Shown: one piece after another, positions 8,759 to 17,938 of the stretch
Numbering within the stretch: the first letter of the stretch is position 1
Layout: the number at the start of each line of letters is the position of its first letter
Source of the DNA: Sphingobium yanoikuyae
GTDB taxonomy: Bacteria; Pseudomonadota; Alphaproteobacteria; Sphingomonadales; Sphingomonadaceae
Length of the DNA stretch: 64,000 nucleotides
Reading direction: 5' to 3'
Assembly (NCBI RefSeq): GCF_013001025.1
Contig: NZ_CP053023.1
Location: 1 to 64,000 of the forward strand
Notes under the pieces: model-generated
The model's database searches: none
Seen by the model: only the letters and a program-made list of their open reading frames with translations
What the model was told of the DNA's origin: nothing
Translations under genes and position numbers: made by a program

Positions 8759-11283
8759 TTGCCGCCGATCAGCGCCTGGAGGTCGAACAGCGCCCTGGCG
8801 AGCGCCGGGCCTTGCGGCCCCGCGATGAAGCGCGGCTCCCAAACCGGCGAGAATTTCTCTTTGTAGCTGCGTAGGCCCTCGAAGCCGTAGAGCGCCTGGC
8901 CGTGATGGTAGAGAAGCGCGCCGAGCCGCGCCCAGAGCGGCGCCAGGCGGCGCGCCTCCAGGCCGGACAAGGGGGCGAGGCCGAGGGTGAACCAGCGATA
9001 GCCCTGCCCATGGCCCCATTGCATCAGCCGCACGAACAGATAGTCCATCGTGCCATAGGGCATGTCGGCATCGTGGCGCATCAGGTCGATCGACAGCTCG
9101 GTGCGATCCTGCGTCGCCCAGACATTGGCGAAGGCGACAATCTTCTCCTCGCGCAGGACGACCGCGCAGTCGAAGCGGGCGAGATAGGCGGGGTCGAAGC
9201 GGCCCACGCTGAAGCCCTTTTCCCGGTGGCCCTTCTCGCGCAGCCAGCTTTCGGAAATCTCCTGCAGCCGGGGCAGATGCGCGGCAAGCTCGTCTCGCGC
9301 GATGATCGCGAAGCGCGCGCCTTCCTTCTCCGCGCGGCGCACCGCATAGCGCAGCGGCTTGGCCGCCGGCGTGTCGAGCGTGAAGGTGGTAAGATCGACC
9401 CGCGCTTCTTCGCCATATTTGACGATCTGCAAGCCCAGGTCGATCGCCATGGGCAAGGCCTGCAGGCTGATCTGGTAGAGCAGCAGCCGGCCCTGCGCGG
9501 CGTCCGCCCCTTCGCGCAGCTGCCAGAGGAGTTCGCTCCATTCGGCAGGATCGCCGACCGGATCGCCCATCACGATCCAGCTTGCCCCGCGCACCTGGTA
9601 CATGACGAAGGCGCGGCCCGAGGGCGAGCACAGGAAGCGCTTGTCGCCCGTATAGGCGAGATTGGCGTCGGTGCGGTGCGTCAGCGCCATCGCTTCGCCC
9701 TGCGGCGGCTCGAGGCTGGCGAGCCCCGGGCCCGCCACGGGGGCCGGGCGCAGCAGCCGCCACACCGCGAGGGCGGCCAGCGCGAGGCCTACGCCGAGGC
9801 TGGCGCGCAGGAAGCGCGAGGCGTCGCCATGCTCCGAAAAGCGCCAGAAGAGATCGGTGCTGTAGGGCACGCGCTTATAGGCGAAGAAGCCGACCCAGAT
9901 CGGCAGGCCGATCATGAGCGCCACGCTTGCCAGCCAGCTCGGCGTCAGCACTTCCTGCGTCAGCCGTGTCTGGCGGTAGAAGGCGCCCCGCGTCCAGCGC
10001 AGGACGCCCGCGAGCAGCAGCATGAGGATTGCCTCCTCATAGTCTAGGCCCTTAGCGAGCGAGACCAGCGCGCCGATGAGCAGCAGCAGGCCTGTCAGCC
10101 AGGCCGCCCCATCGAGGCGCCTATAGAGGCCCGCCGACACCAGCAGCAGCGCGGCGCCGACTACGCTGCCGGCGAGATGCGATATTTCCACCAGCGGCAG
10201 GGGCAGGATCGCAGCGAGCGCCGCCATGCGGTCATGCTCGGCGGGCAGCGCGCCCGAGACCAGCAGGACCATGCCGCCCAGGAACACGAGGGCCGCGACC
10301 AGCGTCGGCGCTATGCCCGAGGCGATCGTCTGGGCGCCGTGCAACGTCGCGGCCATCGGCCGCCGCCAGCGCGCTCCTTCCTGTACTGCGATGATGACGC
10401 CTGCGATCAGCAGGGGCAGGATATAGTAGACCAGCCGGTAGCCGAGCAGCGCGGCGACAAGCTCCGGGCGCGGCGTTGCCGGCAGGGCTGCGACGATGAC
10501 CGCTTCGAAAACGCCGAGGCCGCCCGGCACATGGGTTACGAGCACCGCGATGATCGCCAATATGTAGCCGATGAAGAAGACCGGCCAGTCGGCAAGACTG
10601 GCGCCCGGGACCAGCACCAACAGGGCCGCGCTCGCGGCCATGAGATCGACCGTGGCGACGCCAAGCTGGGCGAACGCCGTCCGGTAGCCCGGGATCCGCA
10701 AATCCCATTTCCAGATCCGGACAGTCCGGCCCGCGGGTCCTGACCAGGCAAGCGCACCGATGATGAGGGCAAGGAGCGCGAGGCCACTTGCCCGCCAAAC
10801 CCAGGGCGAGGGCGCGAAGCCGGCAAAGCCGGGCCCGCCGGGAAAGAGCGCCAGCATCGCCCCGGCAAGGGTGAAGACGCCGCCCCAGAAGGTCAGCCCG
10901 GCGATCGCGACCACCCGGCCCACATCGCCCGCGCCCAGGCCGTGCGCGCTGTAGATCCGGTAGCGGGCCGAGCCGCCGGTGAAGAGCGCGAGGCCCAGAT
11001 TATGGCTGAGCGTATAGCTTGTGAACGAGGCCAGCGCGGCGACGCGATAGGGCAGGGGACGATCGATCGCGCGCAGCGCCAGCACGTCGTAGAGCGTCAA
11101 CGCCAGATAGCTGATCGCGGTGAGCCCCGCCGCCGCGAGCAGATGAAGGACGCCCACTTGCGCCCAGGCTGCCCGGATGTCGTGCATGTGCACTTCGCGC
11201 AGGAGGTGCGACAGCGCGAAGAAACCCATCGCGGCAAGCAGGAGAACCACCGCCACCGGGACGATGCTCTTGAGCCGGTCCAT
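8755..11283 (-). CDS. mprF: Bifunctional lysyl-phosphatidylglycerol synthase/flippase (MprF/LpiA)
   Basis: 842 residues, the usual MprF length, using the ATG at 11283. The N-terminal half (to about residue 520) is a polytopic membrane flippase domain with the signature around FTSYTLSHNLGLALFTGG and THVPGGLGVFEA. The C-terminal soluble half is the GNAT-like aminoacyl-tRNA transferase domain (DUF2156), ending near LRSYKEKFSPVWEPRF. It transfers lysine from Lys-tRNA to phosphatidylglycerol and moves the product outward, lowering surface negative charge and giving resistance to cationic peptides and acid. Operon with the downstream acvB. An upstream GTG (11397) is in frame but lies within the probable divergent promoter region. 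Confidence 0.92.
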   Translation of the reverse strand: MDRLKSIVPVAVVLLLAAMGFFALSHLLREVHMHDIRAAWAQVGVLHLLAAAGLTAISYLALTLYDVLALRAIDRPLPYRVAALASFTSYTLSHNLGLALFTGGSARYRIYSAHGLGAGDVGRVVAIAGLTFWGGVFTLAGAMLALFPGGPGFAGFAPSPWVWRASGLALLALIIGALAWSGPAGRTVRIWKWDLRIPGYRTAFAQLGVATVDLMAASAALLVLVPGASLADWPVFFIGYILAIIAVLVTHVPGGLGVFEAVIVAALPATPRPELVAALLGYRLVYYILPLLIAGVIIAVQEGARWRRPMAATLHGAQTIASGIAPTLVAALVFLGGMVLLVSGALPAEHDRMAALAAILPLPLVEISHLAGSVVGAALLLVSAGLYRRLDGAAWLTGLLLLIGALVSLAKGLDYEEAILMLLLAGVLRWTRGAFYRQTRLTQEVLTPSWLASVALMIGLPIWVGFFAYKRVPYSTDLFWRFSEHGDASRFLRASLGVGLALAALAVWRLLRPAPVAGPGLASLEPPQGEAMALTHRTDANLAYTGDKRFLCSPSGRAFVMYQVRGASWIVMGDPVGDPAEWSELLWQLREGADAAQGRLLLYQISLQALPMAIDLGLQIVKYGEEARVDLTTFTLDTPAAKPLRYAVRRAEKEGARFAIIARDELAAHLPRLQEISESWLREKGHREKGFSVGRFDPAYLARFDCAVVLREEKIVAFANVWATQDRTELSIDLMRHDADMPYGTMDYLFVRLMQWGHGQGYRWFTLGLAPLSGLEARRLAPLWARLGALLYHHGQALYGFEGLRSYKEKFSPVWEPRFIAGPQGPALARALFDLQALIGGK

Positions 11284-11435
11284 TTGCGCTTTTCCGATCA
11301 CCCGCACCCCTCTCGAAGACGGGTCCACCTTATGGAGACGGCGCGGCGCCGAACAGCGAAATAGAAGCGGCGTTTTGGCGGGTCCCGACACCGGCACCTG
11401 GCTGGCACTGAAGACGACCCGGGGAATCCCGGCCC

Positions 11436-11456
11436 GGAAAAGGGGAGGGGGATCGG
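11436..11456 (+). promoter_or_regulatory. Hairpin plus polypurine G-tract leader
   Basis: A CGGG-GAAT-CCCG style inverted repeat (about 11420-11432) is followed by GGAAAAGGGGAGGGGGATCGG and, 47 bases later, the ATG of the methylase-helicase. A similar hairpin-plus-G-tract arrangement precedes several other plasmid genes in this window. 11284-11435 would hold the divergent promoters of this gene and mprF. Confidence 0.4.
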
Positions 11457-11502
11457 AACTGTGATGCTGCCGAAGGGGCAGCTGTCACAGGAGCATACCC
11501 TC

Positions 11503-13641
11503 ATGTCCGATCTCTTCGCCGCCGCCGGCGCATCCGACCGCCTTGCCGCCCAGGCCCTGCTTCCCCTGCTGCGCAGCGGGGCCCCCATCACCCGCCGCCA
11601 GCTTAACGAAGCGATGACGAGCGCCTTTGGCGGCAGCGACGCCGACGGCCACTGGACGCAGCGCGACAGCTTCGAACTCCTGGAGCACGCGACCGCCCTC
11701 TATCTGCGAGAAAAGCCCTATACCCTCGAGAGCTTCGCCGACGTGACGCAGGCCCATGCGCTCGTCCAGCGCCTGCCGACCCAGACCGTGCGCAGCGAAG
11801 CGCAGATCGCCTGGCAGCAATTCTCGACGCCCGCCGATATCGCGGCGCTTGCGGTGCTGCTCGCCGACGTCGGGCCGCAGGACGTGGTGCTCGAACCCAG
11901 CGCGGGCAATGGCCTTCTCGTCGCACAGCTCGGAGATCATCGGTCGCTACAACTCAACGAACTCGATCCTACGCGGCGTTCGCGCCTGGCGGCTCTGTTC
12001 CCCGAAGCCCTCATCACCGGGCATGACGGCGCCGCGATCGGGTCGCTGATGGCCCGGCAGGAGCGGCCGAGCGTCATCCTGATGAACCCGCCCTTCTCGC
12101 GCTCGCTCGGCCGCGGCACCGACGACCTGGCCGCTGTGCGGCACCTCCAGGCGGCACTGCGCCACCTCGCACCGGGTGGACGCCTGGTGGCGATCATGCC
12201 CGATTGGTTTGGCCCCAATGCGCGCATGCGCGACCATTTCGAAACCGTGCTGCGCGAGGCGAGCGTACGGACATCGCTGCGGCTCGAAAAATGCTACACC
12301 AAGCATGGCACGAGCATCGCCGTGCGGCTCTTCGTCATCGACAAGGTCGCTGGAAACGCGCCGCCCGCCGTCATCCAGCGCGCATCGGTCGAAGAACTGG
12401 CCGCGGTCCTCACCGTGCCGCCGCGTACCACGCCGCCCGTCGTGGCAGCGCCCGTCCGCGCGGCACCGGTGTCCGGTAAAGCCATCTCGCTCTTCCGCGC
12501 GGTCAAGAGCGCGCCCGTCAAGCCGCGCGCCTATTTCGCACCGGCGCGCAACGACGTTCTCCCGGTCGATTATGAACGCCTCGAAGCCCCGGCACCGCTG
12601 CTGGAGCAGACCGGCGTCTATCTGCCTTATCGGCCGAGCCGCATCATATTCGACAAAGCGGGCGAGCACCCGACCGCACTCGTCGAATCCGTCGCGATGG
12701 GATCGATCGCCGCTCCCATCCCGCACTATGTGCCCCGCTTGCCCGAGCGCACCGTGTCGGAACGTCTGCTGTCGGTCTCCCAGCTCGAGACCGTCGTCTA
12801 TGCCGGCCATGCCTGGTCGCAGACCCTCCCGGGCCGCTTCAAGCCGGACAAGGAAGGCGTTGGGCTCGTCCTCGCCGAGGATGGGCGGACCTATCGCAAG
12901 GGCTTTTTCCTGGGCGACGGCACCGGGGCCGGCAAGGGCCGACAGGTCGCCGCCTGCATCCTCGACAACTGGCTGCAGGGCCGGCGGCGCAACATCTGGG
13001 TCACCAAGAACGAGCCGCTGCTCGAAGATGCGCGGCGCGACTGGACTGCGCTCGGCGGCGTCTCGGCCGATGTGCAGCCGGTCGGCAACTGGAAGATCGA
13101 CGAGCCCATTACCCTCGAGCAGGGCGTCCTGTTCGTCACCTATCCGACCCTGCGCTCAGCGCGCGGCGATCACAGCCGGCTCAAGCAGATCCTCGACTGG
13201 GCGGGCGAGGATTTCGAAGGGGTCATCTTCTTCGACGAAGCGCACGAGATGGGCGGCGTCGCCGGCGGGGAAGGGGCGCTGGGCGCCAAAGCCGGCTCGC
13301 AGCAGGGCATCTGCGGCGTGCTCCTCCAGAACCATCTACCCGGCGCGCGCGTCGGCTACGCTTCGGCCACCGGCGCCTCGGACATCAACAATCTCGCCTA
13401 TGCGGTCCGGCTCGGGCTCTGGGGCCCGGAAACCGCCTTCCCCGATCGCGAGCAGTTCATCTCCTCGATCCGGCAAGGCGGCATCGCCGCGATGGAACTG
13501 GTCGCCCGCGATCTCAAGGCCAGCGGCCTTTATCTCGCCCGCGCCCTGAGCTTTGCCGGAGTCGAATATGACATATTGAAGCACGAGCTGACCCCGGCGC
13601 AGATCGAGATCTACGACATCTATGCCGATGCTTGGGCAATC
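11503..13641 (+). pseudogene. Strawberry-notch-like methylase/helicase, 5' piece (interrupted)
   Basis: About 713 codons from an ATG with AGGAG nine bases upstream (a GTG at 11461 is also in frame). Residues about 125-270 are an N6-adenine-methyltransferase-like domain: LEPSAGNGLLV and the catalytic NPPF near residue 195. A superfamily-2 helicase begins near 450, with Walker A DGTGAGKGRQ near 471 and a DEAH box near 577. The coding sequence runs cleanly to ...YADAWAI at 13641, then enters a mobile element and reads unrelated codons to a stop at 13878. The missing continuation is found at 17470 and again at 22924. Intact homologues on sphingomonad plasmids are single proteins of about 1,400 residues. 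A truncated, ATPase-incomplete protein may still be made. Confidence 0.9.
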
Positions 13642-13662
13642 TTATGCGCAGCTGCGCATAAG
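13641..13662. repeat. Perfect 22-bp palindrome at the left junction of RIT element 1
   Basis: Half-site CTTATGCGCAG followed by its exact reverse complement. It lies between the interrupted helicase codons and the terminal repeat. No equivalent palindrome is present at the right end. A comparable 20-bp palindrome marks the left junction of RIT element 2. Confidence 0.9.
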
Positions 13663-13666
13663 ACAG

Positions 13667-13699
13667 CTTATCGCGAGGTCGCGATAATGCGCAGGAACG
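13667..13699. repeat. Left terminal inverted repeat of RIT element 1
   Basis: Matches the reverse complement of 17435-17467 at 30 of 33 positions. Its core is itself a dyad, TTATCGCGA-GG-TCGCGATAA (13668-13687), as expected of a tyrosine-recombinase binding site. Confidence 0.9.
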
Positions 13700-13751
13700 T
13701 GGCGAAGGCCCGCAAAGCTGCTGAGCATTTCGCCACGTCCTTCACATTATT

Positions 13752-14756
13752 TCACAAGGCATCGAGCCACTCCATCAGGCTGGCTTCTCGTTTCCACGAA
13801 GGTGGCACGTTGCTCGCCGCCGGCGCCCCTACCTGCTCGAGCGCCTTTCGTTTGGTCTCCAGATTGGCCTGTGCGTAGTGGTTGGTCGTATCGAGGCTGA
13901 CGTGTCCCAGCCAACTGCGGATGACGGTGATGTCGACCCCGGCAGCGACAAGGTGAACGGCAGTCGCGTGCCGGAAGCTGTGCGGCGTCACATTTTTGGA
14001 CCGAAGCGACGGCACGGTTTCTGACGCCTTTCCTACATAGGAGGCGAGTTTGAACCGCACTCCCGAGGCGCCCAGCGGCTCACCATATCGATTGACGAAG
14101 ATCCGCTGATCTGGCGCGCGCGGGTGACGTTCCAACAACTTCCTGAGCAACGTCACGGTTTCCGGCCAGAGTGGACAGATACGTTCCTTGCGACCCTTGC
14201 CGTAAAGACGCACGAAGTTCGGTGCGTCGAACCGGATCGCCTCGGGACAGAGGTCGAGGGCCTCCTGGATGCGCGCGCCGCTGTTATATAGGAACGAGAG
14301 TAGCACGTGGTCGCGCATTCCCTCGATTGTCGACCGGTCGGGCTGAGCAAGGATCGCTTCGACCTCCTCCGGCTCGAGATAGCAGGGTGCAACGGTAGGC
14401 TCCCGCTTGAGCGGGACGGTCAGGACCTCGGCGCATTGCGCGATGTATTCGGGATCCTTGTCAGCCACGAAGCTGAAGAAGCTGCGGATCGCGGCGAGCC
14501 GGCAGTTGCGTGTACCGATCGTGCCCCTGCGCCCATGCTCGGTGTGGTGGAGGAACGCGCGAACCTCTCCGACCGAGACGTCGGCCAGCATGATCCGCGC
14601 GACCCCGCCGCCCTTTCGCTCCGCGATGAACCGAAGCAACAACCGCCAGGTGTCGCGGTAAGACCGGATCGTATGGACAGATGCACTGCGTTGCTCAGCC
14701 AACCATTCCTGAAAGAACGCCCGCAACAATGCGGGGAAGAGATTGCCCTTCGTCAT
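13752..14756 (-). CDS. RIT element 1 tyrosine recombinase, third gene
   Basis: 334 residues. SAM-like N-terminal core-binding domain (about 1-120), then the catalytic domain with the expected residues: Arg in YNSGARIQEALDL, His-x-x-Arg in HSFRHATAVHL, the SWLGHVS histidine and the nucleophilic Tyr in NHYAQAN. The start at 14756 overlaps the stop of the preceding recombinase by 4 bp. In RIT elements three distinct recombinases act together; the division of labour is not known. All catalytic residues are present. Confidence 0.9.
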   Translation of the reverse strand: MTKGNLFPALLRAFFQEWLAEQRSASVHTIRSYRDTWRLLLRFIAERKGGGVARIMLADVSVGEVRAFLHHTEHGRRGTIGTRNCRLAAIRSFFSFVADKDPEYIAQCAEVLTVPLKREPTVAPCYLEPEEVEAILAQPDRSTIEGMRDHVLLSFLYNSGARIQEALDLCPEAIRFDAPNFVRLYGKGRKERICPLWPETVTLLRKLLERHPRAPDQRIFVNRYGEPLGASGVRFKLASYVGKASETVPSLRSKNVTPHSFRHATAVHLVAAGVDITVIRSWLGHVSLDTTNHYAQANLETKRKALEQVGAPAASNVPPSWKREASLMEWLDAL

Positions 14757-16108
14757 GACCGCGCCTCCATCGTGAGGCATCGGGCGCCGACGGTCCGGAA
14801 CCGCTCGCTTGCTTCCTGCAGCAGGTCCTGCGTGACGGTGATGTAGACCAGCGTGGAGTTGATGTCCCGGTGGCCCATGTAGGTGGAGAGGAAGCGCAGT
14901 TTGTCCTGCGGATTGACGCCGGATCGATACCATTGAAGGATCCGGTTCACGACCATCGAGTGGCGCAGGTCATGAACACGCGGCCCTGTCCGCCCGGTCG
15001 GGGCCTTGAACCCGGCACGGCGCATGACGTTGGTGATCATCGTTGAGACCGTCACCGGGGTATAGCGATCATTGAAGTGCTCGTGCCAGAAGAGCCCGGA
15101 CCGAGGATCCTGTGGGGCGCCAGCGCGCCGCCTTGCATCGATATAGGCCCGTAATTCGGCCATGACGCTGCCGGTTAGCGGCAATATCCTGGTCTTGTAG
15201 AACTTCGTTTCCCGCACTGTGATCGTGTCTGATTGAAGATCGACGTCACCCAGATCGAGCCCGGCGAGTTCACTACGGCGCAGTCCGGCACAATAGGCCA
15301 GAACCACCATGGTGTAGAGAACCATCGGCCGCAGCGGCGCGTCCGGCGACGGATAGGAGCGGGCAACGTCGAGCATCTGCCGAACGTCGGCCGGGCTGAA
15401 GATGTGCGGTCGTCGATGCTCTCGTGCCACTTCCCGCTCGGGACGGGCGTTGAAGCGTTTCGGTGGGATGCTGGGATCAAGGCGATACCGCGCCTTAGTC
15501 AGGAGGCGCCCGAGCTTCTGGCATTCAGCCGCGTGATTGCGGGTCAGCTTGGCAGTTGCCCAGCGCGCCAGCATCGTCTCAAGCGATGCCCCTGTCAGTT
15601 CCGGGGTCGCCTGGAGGAACCGATCGAACCGCAATAACCAGTGAGCCTGAGTCTCATACTGATACCCCCGGCTCCGCATCAACGCGACATGCTCACGCAT
15701 GAAGTCCCCCAGCGAGCTGCCGAAGGGCGCGGGGCGTCGCAATGCGGCCAGGGCTCCGTCGGGATTTGCGGAAGCCAGCGCTCGCCAGATCGGCTTGCTT
15801 TGTTTGACGTTGTATTGACGGCGAAGCACGGCAACGGGATTATCTGCGATCAGCCCGATTTCGACGAGGTGGTCGAGGAAGCGATCGACAATGCAGACCT
15901 GGTTGAGCAGCGTCGGCATTCGCCAACGTTTTTCCATTTCCTTCAGCCAGACTTCGAGCATCTGCCGGTCGACCGCCGGATGACGCTGGGCTACATTCTC
16001 GAAGCTGCGAAGGAACCAGCGATAAGTCGGCCTGCTTCCCTGCCGGAACTGCGATTTTTCCAGGAAGGCGTCGATGACCGTGCGATCGGGATCGTGCCAG
16101 GCGCTCAT
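14753..16108 (-). CDS. RIT element 1 tyrosine recombinase, second gene
   Basis: 451 residues, longer than typical integrases because of an extended N-terminal region (to about residue 230). The catalytic domain has Arg in YCAGLRRSELAGLDLGDVD, HDLRHSMVVNRI, the TYMGHRDINST histidine and Tyr in LVYITV. Overlaps both neighbouring recombinases by 4 bp, so the three are translationally coupled. Confidence 0.9.
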   Translation of the reverse strand: MSAWHDPDRTVIDAFLEKSQFRQGSRPTYRWFLRSFENVAQRHPAVDRQMLEVWLKEMEKRWRMPTLLNQVCIVDRFLDHLVEIGLIADNPVAVLRRQYNVKQSKPIWRALASANPDGALAALRRPAPFGSSLGDFMREHVALMRSRGYQYETQAHWLLRFDRFLQATPELTGASLETMLARWATAKLTRNHAAECQKLGRLLTKARYRLDPSIPPKRFNARPEREVAREHRRPHIFSPADVRQMLDVARSYPSPDAPLRPMVLYTMVVLAYCAGLRRSELAGLDLGDVDLQSDTITVRETKFYKTRILPLTGSVMAELRAYIDARRRAGAPQDPRSGLFWHEHFNDRYTPVTVSTMITNVMRRAGFKAPTGRTGPRVHDLRHSMVVNRILQWYRSGVNPQDKLRFLSTYMGHRDINSTLVYITVTQDLLQEASERFRTVGARCLTMEARS

Positions 16109-17379
16109 GGCAGCACCTCCGATCCGGGCACGTCGAGCGCCACGGCTCGGAGATCATCTGTCGCCAGCTTGAGATAGGCGTTGGTGGATTCGGTGGATCG
16201 ATGTCCGAGCACGTCGCCGATGATCTTTTGCGGGACCGACGCCCGCAGCATTTCGACCGCCCGCGCGTGGCGAAAGACATGCGCTCCTCGCTTTCCCGGC
16301 GGCTCGACGCCAGCGGCTGACAACCGCCCGCGGATCATGCCATACAGGTTTGTCATTGCGATATAGGGCGCGCAGGACCGGATGAAGATTTCCCGCCCCT
16401 CAACCTGGGGGCGCCCATTACGCAGATAGTCGAGGAGCGCCTCACCAACGGGCGCCAATAGCGGCAAGTAGGAGTACGCATTGGTCTTGGTGTGACGGAT
16501 ACGCAGGGCTTCTCCGCGCCAGTTCACGTCTTCAAGCCGAAGGCGACAGATCTCACCTTCGCGCAACCCATATGTGGCAAGCAGTTGAAGTACCGCAAAA
16601 TCGCGCAGTCCCCGCGGCGATCCATCCTTCTTCGTCGCCGCCAGCACCGCGGCGATTTGGCGCCTGTCCAGCGTCGAGGGCACGTCTTCATAGGCGTAGA
16701 GCATGGGGCCGATGATGTGCGGCGTGAGATCCATCGGGATGCGCCTCGTCCGATGCAGATACCGCACCACCGACCGGAGCCGCTCAGCGACATCGGCCAA
16801 TGATTTGCGCCGTAATCCAGGGGCGCGCATGTCCATGTAGAGATCGACCTCCCCGATGCTCAAGGTGTCGAGGCTGGCGGCCCCGCCCCGTTCGAACTGC
16901 CATCGCAGGAAGTTCCGTGCCTCCCACAGAAGCGCCGAGATGGAAGCGCTCGCCAGACCGCGCTCGTCGCGCAGCCATGCCTCGTATTCGCAGCAGATCG
17001 CCTGCCGATACGCGGTTTCCGGTTCGGTCATCTCTGGCTCGGGCGGCCATTTGCCTTGGGCAAGCCGGAGCAGTTTGTTGATCGATGTGCGGGGCAACAT
17101 CTGCCAGCGCGCACAGGGAGGCCGCCCGTACTGGGCTTCGAAATCCTGAACTGCATAGGCAAGATACTGATCGACCTGCGCCAGCGTCACAGTTTCCACC
17201 TGCACGCCGCACTCGGCCAGATAATCGAGAAACGCGCGGGCGTACAGGCGATGGTTCGCTACGACCACCGGGTTATAATTCTGCGTCGTGAGCAAATTCG
17301 AGAGTTCGGCGATCAACTCGTCGTGCAATTTCAACATGCTTTTATCCTCAGCTGGTCCAGAGACCGCCGAGGTTCGCAA
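16105..17379 (-). CDS. RIT element 1 tyrosine recombinase, first gene
   Basis: 424 residues; the first gene of the leftward trio, starting about 55 bp inside the right terminal repeat. Catalytic residues: Arg in ATYGLREGEICRL, HVFRHARAVEML, the VLGHRSTEST histidine and Tyr in NAYLKLATD. The promoter must lie between 17380 and the right terminal repeat or within it. Confidence 0.9.
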   Translation of the reverse strand: MRTSAVSGPAEDKSMLKLHDELIAELSNLLTTQNYNPVVVANHRLYARAFLDYLAECGVQVETVTLAQVDQYLAYAVQDFEAQYGRPPCARWQMLPRTSINKLLRLAQGKWPPEPEMTEPETAYRQAICCEYEAWLRDERGLASASISALLWEARNFLRWQFERGGAASLDTLSIGEVDLYMDMRAPGLRRKSLADVAERLRSVVRYLHRTRRIPMDLTPHIIGPMLYAYEDVPSTLDRRQIAAVLAATKKDGSPRGLRDFAVLQLLATYGLREGEICRLRLEDVNWRGEALRIRHTKTNAYSYLPLLAPVGEALLDYLRNGRPQVEGREIFIRSCAPYIAMTNLYGMIRGRLSAAGVEPPGKRGAHVFRHARAVEMLRASVPQKIIGDVLGHRSTESTNAYLKLATDDLRAVALDVPGSEVLP

Positions 17380-17434
17380 TCAAAATAATGCGCAGCAACA
17401 TCGCCCCGCATTAGGAGAATCCACGTCGCTGCCG

Positions 17435-17467
17435 CGTTCCTTCACATTATCGCGACCTCGTGATAAG
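17435..17467. repeat. Right terminal inverted repeat of RIT element 1
   Basis: Partner of 13667-13699. The dyad core here has one mismatch (TTATCGCGA-CC-TCGTGATAA). Two bases separate it from the resumed helicase coding sequence at 17470. Confidence 0.9.
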
Positions 17468-17469
17468 CG

Positions 17470-17789
17470 ATCATCCATCGCAACATGGAGGCCGCCCTCG
17501 AGCTGACCGGCGTCGTCGACGGCCTCGAAGGCAATACGCTCAACAGCGGCGCCAAGGCCTCGGCGCGCTCGCGCTTCGAGTCGACCAAGCAGCGCTTCTT
17601 CGGACAGGTGCTCCTGTCGATGAAATTGCCGACCGTGATCGCGGCGGCCGAGCAGCATCTCGCCGAGGGCAAATCGGTGGTCATGCAGCTTGTCACCACG
17701 GCCGAGTCCATCCTCGACCGCCGCCTGGGCCAGCTCGCCCCGGATGAGCGCGCCGAACTCGATATCGACCTGAGCCCGCGCGAATATGT
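17470..17789 (+). pseudogene. Strawberry-notch-like methylase/helicase, middle piece
   Basis: About 106 codons (IHRNMEAALEL ... LSPREYV) continuing the helicase between the two RIT insertions. It includes the TKQRFFGQVLLSMKLP and VVMQLVTTAESILDRRL segments between the two helicase lobes. The frame is the one needed to join piece 1 (after ...DAWAI) and piece 3 (before IDYLERAF). It ends at a TAA created by the second insertion. Confidence 0.9.
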
Positions 17790-17790
17790 T

Positions 17791-17810
17791 TAATGTTGAG
17801 CTCAACATTA
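17791..17810. repeat. Perfect 20-bp palindrome at the left junction of RIT element 2
   Basis: Half-site TAATGTTGAG followed by its exact complement. It starts one base after the helicase target copy and five bases before the terminal repeat; absent from the right end. Confidence 0.9.
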
Positions 17811-17815
17811 CAGGA

Positions 17816-17901
17816 ATTCTTTGCAGTCGCAGTTTATGTCGAGCGTGGTGGCGGGAGGCGCAGGTTTCCTTCGGTTTTCCATGATTTCACTCCAGATAAT
17901 T
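17816..17901. repeat. Left 86-bp terminal inverted repeat of RIT element 2
   Basis: Reverse complement of 22842-22927 with one difference (T versus C in GTGGYGGCGGG). Read outward it contains GGAG, seven bases, then ATG, so each repeat carries an outward start signal; on this side the frame closes after about 22 codons. Confidence 0.92.
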
Positions 17902-17938
17902 ACGGTTCCCTCGACCTCAACAAGTCGAAGGAACCAAC

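Larger units (their letters stand above)
13641..17469. mobile_element. RIT (recombinase-in-trio) element 1, about 3.8 kb
   Basis: Three leftward, overlapping tyrosine recombinase genes lie between 33-bp inverted repeats (13667-13699 and 17435-17467; 30 of 33 matched). A perfect palindrome (13641-13662) sits at the left junction. The element splits the helicase codons AWAI | IHRN; ATC is present at both junctions (13639-13641 and 17470-17472), so any target duplication is very short. The arrangement matches RIT elements described from Caulobacter, Bradyrhizobium, Cupriavidus and related genomes. No passenger gene is present. The recombinase frames look intact, so the element may be mobile. Confidence 0.88.

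Noticed and set aside
11430..11456. G-quadruplex in the G-tract leaders
   Set aside because: Most copies have only two or three usable G-runs, so a stable quadruplex is not supported; kept only as a shared sequence motif.
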